From Lachnospiraceae bacterium (lineage in GTDB: Bacteria; Bacillota; Clostridia; Lachnospirales; Lachnospiraceae): a stretch of 64,000 nucleotides of DNA. The stretch spans positions 62,001-126,000 of the forward strand of contig JAGBEO010000018.1 in the NCBI GenBank assembly GCA_017936885.1. Direction: 5' to 3'. The notes beneath the pieces were generated by a model. It made no database searches and had not been told where the DNA came from. It worked only from the letters and a program-made list of their open reading frames with translations. Position numbers and translations under genes: made by a program. Positions 57,342 to 64,000 of this stretch are shown piece by piece (positions within the stretch are counted from its first letter, which is position 1; each line of letters opens with the position of its first letter).

Positions 57342-60068
57342 ATGGAAGTAATACCTATTGAAAAACTGGCTATGTCAACACGTGCAAATCATGTGTTGCA
57401 TAGAATGGCAATAGAAACGGTGGATGAGCTAATGGCTACACCGATTACAATAATTGCTGAACAGAGAAATGTAGGGGCAAAGACCGTTGCAGAAATTGAG
57501 GATACCTTAGACAAACTTAATACAGGTGAAATCTGCCTTGCGGAGTTGGAAACGGAGAATATGGATTCTTCAGCGGAAGTGAGCTTTTCTGAGAATCAAT
57601 TATTAGAATTATCGCGACATTCAATTGCCGAATTAGGGCTGTCAGTAAGAGCCTATAATGTATTGATGAGAGCAGAATGCATGACTTTAGATAAAGTGGC
57701 GATTCTTAGCGAAGAAGATCTAGCTGATTTAAAAAACTCCGGGAAAAAGACAGTTGTAGATATTCGACAATCCATAGGAAACTGGCTTGCTGAAAATATG
57801 ATTTCATCGATGAACGTAGAAGATAATGAAGAAATGGCAATTGATCGGGAAGTGCAGGAGTATTATCAACGCCTAGCGTCGATGATATCCCCATTGGGGC
57901 AGATTTGCTGGCGTAAACTTTATCAGTATGCAGAAAGTGTCGGACTAATGGAACGGATTATATCCGGGGGAGTGGATCAGATATTCCCAGACAATATAAT
58001 AGCTGTATTGGAGATTCCCAATTTGCAGGAAAGCTTGAAGACATTTTTCTTGAAAGTTGCGCCGGATGGGATTATAAGGACGGAAGAGCTGGAAAAAAAC
58101 ATTTTGCTTCAGAACCTGGAAATTAATAAGGACATTTTGCTTGAAAAACTCTGCGATGGAACAATATGTTTGGAAAAAGATGGGTATATCTTGCTTAAGC
58201 GTAGAAAAATTGTAGAGCTCATATCCGACAAATGCAGTAATGAACAGAGAGAGTATGGTATTCTTGAAAAACGATTAGCGGGAGAAAGTCTACAGAGTAT
58301 AGCTGATGAGTTCGAGTTAACTAGAGAGAGAATACGCCAAATTGCAAGGAAAACGGTATGTAAGTTTCCACTGCTGTGGGAAGACTATTTTAAAGAACCG
58401 TTTGAACGCTTTAGATTTTCAAAGCAAGAATTTAGTTATGCGTTTCCTTTATGTGGAGAAGAAGGATATGAATACCTGTTGCTTAGATATTCAAAAGGAA
58501 AAGAAGAGTTAACAGAAGAGACTTTGAAAGAGTATGATGGTATATTTGCAAATCGACTGAAGATCTATTTGAAGGAAGCGGCAATACGGCGCGACAAACA
58601 GACAGTGTCTCGGACAGATATGGTATATCGTGTTTTGATTAGTAATAGTGATCGAGCACTGTCGATGGATGATTTTGAGACCGCTTATTATGAGTATATA
58701 GATTTGAAAGGTTATCCAAGAGATCGGTTAGAACTTAATGTAAGAACGGTTGCAAATCATTTACGTAATGCCAAGAATATAGTATTTAATGAGCAGAATT
58801 GCGTAAGATATTGTGATGTGGATTATTATCAGATATGGGAGAATATAGACTTTAACCGCTACAAGAATTTGGTGATATCATCGGATCGCATTTTTCAGGA
58901 TTACAGTGAACTGATGGAAGACCTCGATATTAGAGATGGTTATGAATTATTTTATGTAATAAAATCTTCTCTTGAAAATTGGATCAACAGAGAGTTTGAT
59001 ATTAGTTGTCGTCGTGTACCGGTTATTATTTTTGGGAAAGGGGATGAGGCTGTTCAAGCAGTGCATTTCCTGAGAGAAATATCTCCGGTGGATTACTTTG
59101 ACTACTATCAAGCCTATGAGGAACGATATGGGTTACATAAGGAGTCGGCGCAGGGGAACCCGACTATAAGCAACGCGCTGAGTCAATATTATATTGATGG
59201 CAAATATGTAATTGATGTGCCGACAATTGACGAGAGAGATGCAAGTGAATTTAAACAAATGCTTGCGAAAAGAAAAATTTGGTTCATCGATGATTTGGAA
59301 AAGATTTTTAAGGAAATCTGTGTGCATTCATCGGAGGATGCATTAAATGCTGCTGCTTTTAAAAGAATCGGATATTCTTTAAATGCAGGATATGCGTATG
59401 ATGACAAGTATGGCTCAGTATCTAACCTTTTCGATACGGAAATATTCAACGGGAACATTGTTGATATGACTCAATTTGATCGACGCTTAACAACATTATC
59501 TGCTTTTGGGTCTGCTTTAGACAAGACAAAGAAGTCATTGGAGTATATTGAGACGGCACCTAAAATATTGATGTCATTGGAATGCGTGGAACAGCATTAC
59601 GGTATTACATCTGAGGAAATCAAAACGTTGCAACATTGGGTGTTAGATTCCTGTGAGGAAAAGTATTTTAATGCCCATAGTTTGTGGAATATAATCAAGG
59701 AAAATTCTATAGTTCAAAAACTCCAAAATAACGAGTGGATGTGTACATGCGTGTTTAGACAACAGGAAGAAGTATATTCGCTCTCTGTTGCAGGTGGAAT
59801 TATTTTGGCTAAGGACAGTACTGTTTTGAACTTAAGTAAAATATGTGAATGGATAGTTGAAAAAGAGGGTAAGATGTCTATTCAGAATCTCACTGGTGCT
59901 TTTAATGATACGTTTAATACAAACATTCCATATCATAAGATTGCCGAGAAATTGAAAGCGAGCGGAAGTTGGGATGTTTGTGTGACGGATTCGTTTGATG
60001 ATTATTTGGATACATTAATGATTGGTGTAGAGGAAGAAACAGATTTGTTCCAAGAGGAATTCTTCTGA
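57342..60068 (+). CDS. Large protein with two alpha-CTD-like HhH domains and sigma-region-4-like HTH
   Basis: A 908-residue protein, last of the cluster. Residues 5-60 and about 82-147 each resemble the C-terminal domain of the RNA polymerase alpha subunit (ELGLSVRAYNVLMRA...; GKKTVVDIRQSIGNWL), a helix-hairpin-helix fold that binds UP-element DNA. Near 310-345, ESLQSIADEFELTRERIRQI is like sigma factor region 4.2 (-35 recognition). The remaining 550 residues match no domain I know. The start at 57342 is set by GGTGGGAAAG; TTG and GTG starts at 57330 and 57333 are alternatives. It might read DNA sites, block transcription or sense polymerase in infected cells; this is inference. Confidence 0.75.
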   Translation: MEVIPIEKLAMSTRANHVLHRMAIETVDELMATPITIIAEQRNVGAKTVAEIEDTLDKLNTGEICLAELETENMDSSAEVSFSENQLLELSRHSIAELGLSVRAYNVLMRAECMTLDKVAILSEEDLADLKNSGKKTVVDIRQSIGNWLAENMISSMNVEDNEEMAIDREVQEYYQRLASMISPLGQICWRKLYQYAESVGLMERIISGGVDQIFPDNIIAVLEIPNLQESLKTFFLKVAPDGIIRTEELEKNILLQNLEINKDILLEKLCDGTICLEKDGYILLKRRKIVELISDKCSNEQREYGILEKRLAGESLQSIADEFELTRERIRQIARKTVCKFPLLWEDYFKEPFERFRFSKQEFSYAFPLCGEEGYEYLLLRYSKGKEELTEETLKEYDGIFANRLKIYLKEAAIRRDKQTVSRTDMVYRVLISNSDRALSMDDFETAYYEYIDLKGYPRDRLELNVRTVANHLRNAKNIVFNEQNCVRYCDVDYYQIWENIDFNRYKNLVISSDRIFQDYSELMEDLDIRDGYELFYVIKSSLENWINREFDISCRRVPVIIFGKGDEAVQAVHFLREISPVDYFDYYQAYEERYGLHKESAQGNPTISNALSQYYIDGKYVIDVPTIDERDASEFKQMLAKRKIWFIDDLEKIFKEICVHSSEDALNAAAFKRIGYSLNAGYAYDDKYGSVSNLFDTEIFNGNIVDMTQFDRRLTTLSAFGSALDKTKKSLEYIETAPKILMSLECVEQHYGITSEEIKTLQHWVLDSCEEKYFNAHSLWNIIKENSIVQKLQNNEWMCTCVFRQQEEVYSLSVAGGIILAKDSTVLNLSKICEWIVEKEGKMSIQNLTGAFNDTFNTNIPYHKIAEKLKASGSWDVCVTDSFDDYLDTLMIGVEEETDLFQEEFF

Positions 60069-60089
60069 CACTGAAAGTACAGTAAATAG

Positions 60090-60338
60090 TTGCCCGAAGT
60101 ACAGCATTTAAAGTGCTTGAACAAGTTCTTAAACCAATTAGCCCCCAAAGCTTCAATCTTAGACTTCGATGGCAGTTCAGGTCGAGATACCAAATACTTC
60201 CTTGAACATAATTATTCAGTAGAAGTAATCGACGGTTCCAAAGAACTACGTAACTTGGTCAGCGAATACATCGGCATTAAAGTAAAAAACATACTCTTCC
60301 AAGACCTACATGAAATCGAAAAATACGATGCCCTAGCA
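60090..60338 (+). pseudogene. Truncated class I SAM-dependent methyltransferase
   Basis: About 80 residues match the SAM-binding half of a class I methyltransferase: ILDFDGSSGRDTKYFL stands for the usual motif ILDFGCGSGRDT with degraded Gly-Cys, followed by VIDGSKELRNL and FQDLHEIEKYD. Both ends are missing: there is no family N-terminus and the reading ends near 60329, where the next gene fragment begins. Codon use is C-rich at third positions compared with neighbours. Clearly a dead fragment. Confidence 0.75.
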
Positions 60339-60352
60339 TTTTTCAGAATGCG

Positions 60353-61099
60353 ATGTATGTTCCGTTTGGAAATATTGCATGCCGAAACTATTCTGTCGGA
60401 GATATGATTGAAATAGATGGTTTTCAAGAACGAGTGGAACGCATCGTAGAGATTGATGTCAGTAGTTTTGAAGATAAGTACGGTGATTACCTGAGCCAAG
60501 AGCAGTTAGCGCGAGAATATTATGTCAGTACAGGAACCATCACAAGCTGGATTAAGAAAGGGAAAATTAAGCCGACAGTTACCTATCCGTTTGGCAGTAA
60601 GCAGATTTATTTGTTTAGCCCGGAGGATGCCAAAAGAATAAGGCAGGAATTAGATATCCCTGAGCATACCGAAGAAACCATTAAGCAGGACTTCTTTGAC
60701 TTTTTGGAGGAAAGGGATTATTCCCTGTCTTATAAAATGCCCTTCTTACTTTCTTTTCTGAAAAATATGAATTCGATTGGCGATGCCGATATTGAAGATG
60801 TGCTGAGTGATCACATTGCATTTTATGAGGAAAGAATAAAGCGTGGGCTGCCGGTGGACAGACCATCGTGTCCTTATAACGCGAAGACCTTGAAGGATAG
60901 AAAACTGATAAAAGCCAATATGCTCACAAATCCCTTTGAAAAGTTTGAGAGAAAGAGATTTCTATATCACTCTAAGGATTTAGGTGTGATTTCCATGAAT
61001 CATGCACTTTTTTCAAGGATGGAAGAAGCGGATTTTCAAAGAGTGCAAGATCAGATGGCGGAGGATATCAAACATTACTATCAGGATATGGGGATATAG
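60353..61099 (+). CDS. 5'-truncated gene with MerR-like HTH and helicase-associated-like tail
   Basis: A 248-residue frame that appears to be the C-terminal part of a longer gene: the family-like sequence continues in frame upstream of the first ATG (FQNAMYVPFGNIACRN), then runs into the methyltransferase fragment. Residues 45-100 (LSQEQLAREYYVSTGTITSW) form an HTH; the tail with SYKMPFLLSFLKNMNS resembles regions I recall at the C-terminus of helicase-like defence proteins. A function cannot be given. It may be expressed but is probably a remnant. Confidence 0.5.
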   Translation: MYVPFGNIACRNYSVGDMIEIDGFQERVERIVEIDVSSFEDKYGDYLSQEQLAREYYVSTGTITSWIKKGKIKPTVTYPFGSKQIYLFSPEDAKRIRQELDIPEHTEETIKQDFFDFLEERDYSLSYKMPFLLSFLKNMNSIGDADIEDVLSDHIAFYEERIKRGLPVDRPSCPYNAKTLKDRKLIKANMLTNPFEKFERKRFLYHSKDLGVISMNHALFSRMEEADFQRVQDQMAEDIKHYYQDMGI

Positions 61100-61132
61100 C
61101 AGTCATATTTTTCATGTAGAAACCAAATAATG

Positions 61133-61204
61133 ATAATTAGCGGAAAGAAACCAAAAATACTTTGATATTATGCCGAATATAAGTTATAATTAGCGGAAAG
61201 AAAC
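61133..61204 (+). promoter_or_regulatory. Promoter flanked by two direct-repeat operator candidates
   Basis: ATAATTAGCGGAAAGAAAC occurs at 61133-61151 and again, identically, at 61186-61204, 53 bases apart. TTGATA (61162-61167) and TATAAT (61185-61190) form a near-consensus promoter with a 17-base spacer. One repeat lies upstream of -35 and one covers -10 and the start of transcription. Confidence 0.75.
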
Positions 61205-61238
61205 TCATATATCAAAGAATGATTGGAGATGAGCGCGG

Positions 61239-63101
61239 ATGAAGACATGCAAAGAAATGGCACAAAAATGGAATATTTCAGAGCGCACCGTAACCACTTT
61301 CTGTAAGTCAGGCAAAATACCTGGTGCGGTAAAGCAAGGCAGAAACTGGCAGATTCCCGATGATGCCCAAAAGCCTGTTGATGGTCGAATTTCATCTGGT
61401 AAATATATTAAGAAGGATGTGTCAAAGGAGAGAAAAGCTCTTCCCATTGGCATTTCTGATTATATACGTGCACAGTCAGAGTACTACTATGTTGACAAGA
61501 CATTACTGATTAAGGAATTTCTGGATCAGAAGCCTCTGGTATCCTTATTTACAAGACCAAGACGATTTGGAAAAACTTTGAATATGGATATGATCAGAGT
61601 GTTTTTTGAGAATACTTCAGAAGATACGAGTATCTATTTTAAGGATAAGGCGATTTGGAACTGTGGTGAGGATTACACAAAGCATCAGGGAAAATATCCG
61701 GTTATTTTTCTTACGTTTAAGGATGTTAAGTTTGATTCCTGGGAAGCAACGGTAGATAAGATTAGAGCGCTTCTTCAGGCTGAATATGGAAGACATTTGG
61801 AACTTCAGGAAAGTGGGAAGATAGCAGGATACGAGAAAGAATATTTTTCGAGGATAATTGACGGAAGGGCAACGGAAGTTGAACTGACTTCAGCGCTGGA
61901 AAATCTGTCCAAGATGCTTACAGAGCATTATGGGGAAGCACCGATCATTATTATTGACGAGTATGATACACCGATCCAGGAAGGATATGCGAAAGATTTT
62001 TATGATGAGATCATAGGATTTATGCGTAATTTTTTCTCCGGCGCATTTAAGGATAACAAGAATATTTCCTATGGTTTCCTTACGGGCATTTTGCGTATTG
62101 CGCAAGAAAGCATCTTCAGTGGCTTGAACAATCTGACCGTGAATTCTGTGATGGATGAAGATTATGATAAATTCTTTGGTTTTACTTATTCAGAAGTACA
62201 TCAGATGATGGAGTACTATGGTGTTTCGGATAAAGAAGCAGAGCTGAAAGAATGGTATGATGGTTATCTCTTTGGTAGTGAGGAGATATACAATCCGTGG
62301 TCAGTGATCAATTATATTTCAAAGGGATGTATACCACAAGCCTATTGGGTAAATACAGGAAAGAATGAAGTGCTTGAGGATGTCCTTAAGATAGCAACAG
62401 ATGATATCACCGAAAGACTTTATGCTCTTTTACAGGGAGAGAAAGTAGTTGCAAGAATAGATCAGAATGTGGTTTATAGATCTCTCAGTGAGGATCCGGC
62501 GAATATTTATAGTTTGTTATTGGTTGCCGGATATCTTAAAGCACCAAGAAAGGAATTGCAGGCAGACGGTGCATATCTGTGTGAGGTATTGATTCCAAAC
62601 AGAGAGATTGCAGTTGTTTATAAGAGTGAAATATTATCTCATTTACTCCAGATCGGAGCGATTACAAGGACAACTGCAAATAAGATAGCTGAAAGTCTTT
62701 ATGCAAATGATTTGAAGAAACTTCAACAGGCCATTACAGAGTATATGGATAAATCTATCAGCTTTTATGATTCCGGTGCAGAAGGATTTTATCATGGATT
62801 GATTTTAGGACTGATTGCCTTGATGGATAATCAGTATAGAATCAAATCCAACAGAGAATCCGGTGACGGAAGATATGATATAAGTATGATCCCGAGAGAC
62901 GGAAAGCATCCGGGGATTATTATGGAGTTGAAATCTGAAACGGGCTTAAGCGAAGAAGAACTAGAGGCATTATCTTCAGAGGCACTGGATCAGATCAATG
63001 ATAAACGATATGACGCGGAAATGCGCGGTGACGGAGTAGAAAGTATTCTCAAACTTGGAATTGCTTTTTCGGGAAAGAAAGTGAAAATTAAAACAGAATA
63101 G
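61239..63101 (+). CDS. HTH-AAA-ATPase-PD-(D/E)XK fusion protein (DUF1703 type)
   Basis: A 620-residue protein of the AAA-ATPase-like family common in gut Bacteroidota and Clostridia. An N-terminal MerR/excisionase-like HTH (residues 1-45, MAQKWNISERTVTTFCKSGK) is fused to the ATPase: FTRPRRFGKTLN (Walker A-like, near 106), IIIIDEYDTPIQEG (Walker B near 238). The C-terminus has a PD-(D/E)XK nuclease signature, GRYDISM followed by IIMELK near 544-560. The class is thought to act in mobile-element or defence biology, unproven. The HTH may bind the repeated site at its own promoter. Confidence 0.85.
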   Translation: MKTCKEMAQKWNISERTVTTFCKSGKIPGAVKQGRNWQIPDDAQKPVDGRISSGKYIKKDVSKERKALPIGISDYIRAQSEYYYVDKTLLIKEFLDQKPLVSLFTRPRRFGKTLNMDMIRVFFENTSEDTSIYFKDKAIWNCGEDYTKHQGKYPVIFLTFKDVKFDSWEATVDKIRALLQAEYGRHLELQESGKIAGYEKEYFSRIIDGRATEVELTSALENLSKMLTEHYGEAPIIIIDEYDTPIQEGYAKDFYDEIIGFMRNFFSGAFKDNKNISYGFLTGILRIAQESIFSGLNNLTVNSVMDEDYDKFFGFTYSEVHQMMEYYGVSDKEAELKEWYDGYLFGSEEIYNPWSVINYISKGCIPQAYWVNTGKNEVLEDVLKIATDDITERLYALLQGEKVVARIDQNVVYRSLSEDPANIYSLLLVAGYLKAPRKELQADGAYLCEVLIPNREIAVVYKSEILSHLLQIGAITRTTANKIAESLYANDLKKLQQAITEYMDKSISFYDSGAEGFYHGLILGLIALMDNQYRIKSNRESGDGRYDISMIPRDGKHPGIIMELKSETGLSEEELEALSSEALDQINDKRYDAEMRGDGVESILKLGIAFSGKKVKIKTE

Positions 63102-63174
63102 TTTTAAGGCTTAAGTGTCTCGCAGAAAATGTATAATGCTTCAAAATTTAAAATATGAAAAATGAATTTGCGCG

Positions 63175-63229
63175 GCTAATATATTATTCCTAACTTGCCA
63201 AAATTTCATGAAAGAGCTAAAATATTAGC
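63175..63229. promoter_or_regulatory. Two operator-like sites before hipB
   Basis: GCTAATATATTA (63175-63186) and GCTAAAATATTA (63216-63227) differ at one base; the second is part of palindrome GCTAA-AATA-TTAGC, ending one base before the hipB start. Two such sites 41 bases apart suit an autoregulating HipB-type repressor. Confidence 0.5.
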
Positions 63230-63511
63230 ATGATCAATTTATATCAAAAGACTTCGACAGAAATAAATATTGAACTTGCAAAAAGAATGGTATTGTTGCG
63301 GAAAAGAAAAAAACTTACACAGAAGAACCTTTCTGCGAAAGCCGGTGTAAGTCTTGGCTCATTAAAAAGATTTGAGCAGAGTGGGGAGATTTCTCTTCAG
63401 TCATTTACAAAGCTCGCAATAGCTCTTGAGGTGGAGGGAGAGCTGGAGGCTTTGTTCAGTGACATACCATTTGAATCCATAGAGGAGGTAATCAATGGAC
63501 AGACTAAATAA
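63230..63511 (+). CDS. hipB: HipB-like XRE-family antitoxin/repressor
   Basis: A 93-residue DNA-binding protein with XRE-type HTH (RMVLLRKRKKLTQKNLSAKA, GVSLGSLKRFEQSGEIS). Its length and position before hipA indicate the antitoxin that binds HipA and represses the operon. The stop overlaps the hipA start by 17 bases. The ribosome binding site before 63230 is weak, so level may be low or set mainly by the operator sites. Confidence 0.85.
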   Translation: MINLYQKTSTEINIELAKRMVLLRKRKKLTQKNLSAKAGVSLGSLKRFEQSGEISLQSFTKLAIALEVEGELEALFSDIPFESIEEVINGQTK

Positions 63512-64000
63512 GCTGGATGTTTATTACCATAGTCTTCACGTGGGAACAATGGCTTTGTATCAGAATCGCCTGGCAGCATTTGAATATGATAGCGACTGGC
63601 TTATTGATGGCTTTTCTATCAGTCCGTTTTCTCTCCCCTTGGAAAAGAAAGTGTTTATGCCAAAGGCGGATCCACTTGAGGGGATTTTTGGCGTGTTTGC
63701 GGACAGCCTGCCTGATGGATGGGGAAGATTGCTGGTTGATCGACTGATGAGAAGAAATAGCATCAATCCTTATGAAATAGGAAGCCTGGCCAGACTTGCA
63801 ATTGTGGGTTCTTCAGGAATGGGTGCACTGACATATCGTCCGATAATTCCCATGGTGAGCAACCGGGATGAAATGACTTTGGATGAAATAGCAAAGGAAT
63901 GTGAGAGAATTTTAAATACAGAGACTTCTGATAATCTTGATTATTTGTTTGCAAAAGGAGGTTCTTCCGGTGGAGCAAGACCGAAAATCCTGACAAAAGT
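63495..64000 (+). CDS. hipA: HipA-like serine/threonine kinase toxin, cut by window end
   Basis: The first 168 residues of a HipA-type kinase; the frame stays open to the last base. AGAGGAGGT precedes the ATG at 63495. HipA-type N-terminal coupling domain features are seen: LDVYYHSLHVGTMAL, LPLEKKVFMPK, GIFGVFADSLPDGWGRLLVD and GSSGMGALTYRP. GGSSGGARPK is the Gly-rich ATP loop at the start of the kinase domain. HipA kinases phosphorylate tRNA synthetases and cause growth arrest. Catalytic residues lie outside the window. Confidence 0.9.
   Translation, partial: MDRLNKLDVYYHSLHVGTMALYQNRLAAFEYDSDWLIDGFSISPFSLPLEKKVFMPKADPLEGIFGVFADSLPDGWGRLLVDRLMRRNSINPYEIGSLARLAIVGSSGMGALTYRPIIPMVSNRDEMTLDEIAKECERILNTETSDNLDYLFAKGGSSGGARPKILTK

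Overview
The window looks like chromosome from an anaerobic gut Firmicute, most probably a Lachnospiraceae (Clostridia). The evidence is the gene content: a GLUG-repeat surface protein, a split-gene ECF transporter, an SAM-I riboswitch ahead of metK, SleB- and M23-type wall hydrolases, and the string argF-birA-DUF6145-dusB-hypothetical-greA-lysS. Strong AGGAGG-type ribosome binding sites fit the same group. No rRNA, tRNA or CRISPR array was found. The family-level assignment is inference from gene content only.

Positions 1-40551 are mostly core genome. In order: the end of an MMPL/RND exporter with a 1521-residue surface protein; hemolysin III family and small conserved genes on the minus strand; a large polytopic membrane protein; a small alarmone synthetase; an ECF vitamin-type transporter whose double ATPase gene is broken by a deletion; a coiled-coil tail-anchored protein, flavin reductase, DNA polymerase IV, LysM-G5-M23 peptidase and murA; the SAM riboswitch with metK; an Rpn-type nuclease whose ribosome binding site can be masked by a hairpin; dnaE, pfkA, a SpoU/TrmH rRNA methyltransferase, proC, an SH3-SleB hydrolase, NfeD with its SPFH partner, argF, birA, dusB, greA and lysS.

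Directly after lysS the sequence becomes visibly AT-rich and stays accessory to the window end. Positions 40.6-44.2 kb hold a compact three-gene operon (sce7726-like PD-(D/E)XK protein, sce7725-like protein, RES-domain protein) behind a near-consensus promoter with an embedded inverted repeat. Two related imperfect ~57-bp repeats bracket this operon. A SymE-like gene broken by an in-frame stop follows.

Positions 44.8-60.1 kb are the most striking part. Nine genes in tight succession encode a DndC-like PAPS-reductase/ferredoxin protein, a DUF4007 protein, a BrxC-like ATPase, a cysteine desulfurase, a PLD-SF2 helicase, a 54-residue protein overlapping the helicase gene, a DndD-like SMC ATPase, a helical protein and a 908-residue protein with two RNA-polymerase alpha-CTD-like domains plus a sigma-region-4-like helix-turn-helix. 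The combination of sulfur mobilisation (desulfurase plus PP-loop enzyme) with DNA-acting ATPases suggests a phosphorothioation-type DNA modification and defence system. From memory it is closest in spirit to the archaeal DndCDEA-PbeABCD system, but with transcription-machinery-like parts.

The last 4 kb holds a scar of two truncated genes, an HTH-AAA-PD-(D/E)XK fusion gene with two direct-repeat operator candidates at its promoter, and a hipB-hipA pair cut by the window end. The 40.6-64 kb stretch therefore looks like a defence and addiction island inserted downstream of lysS.
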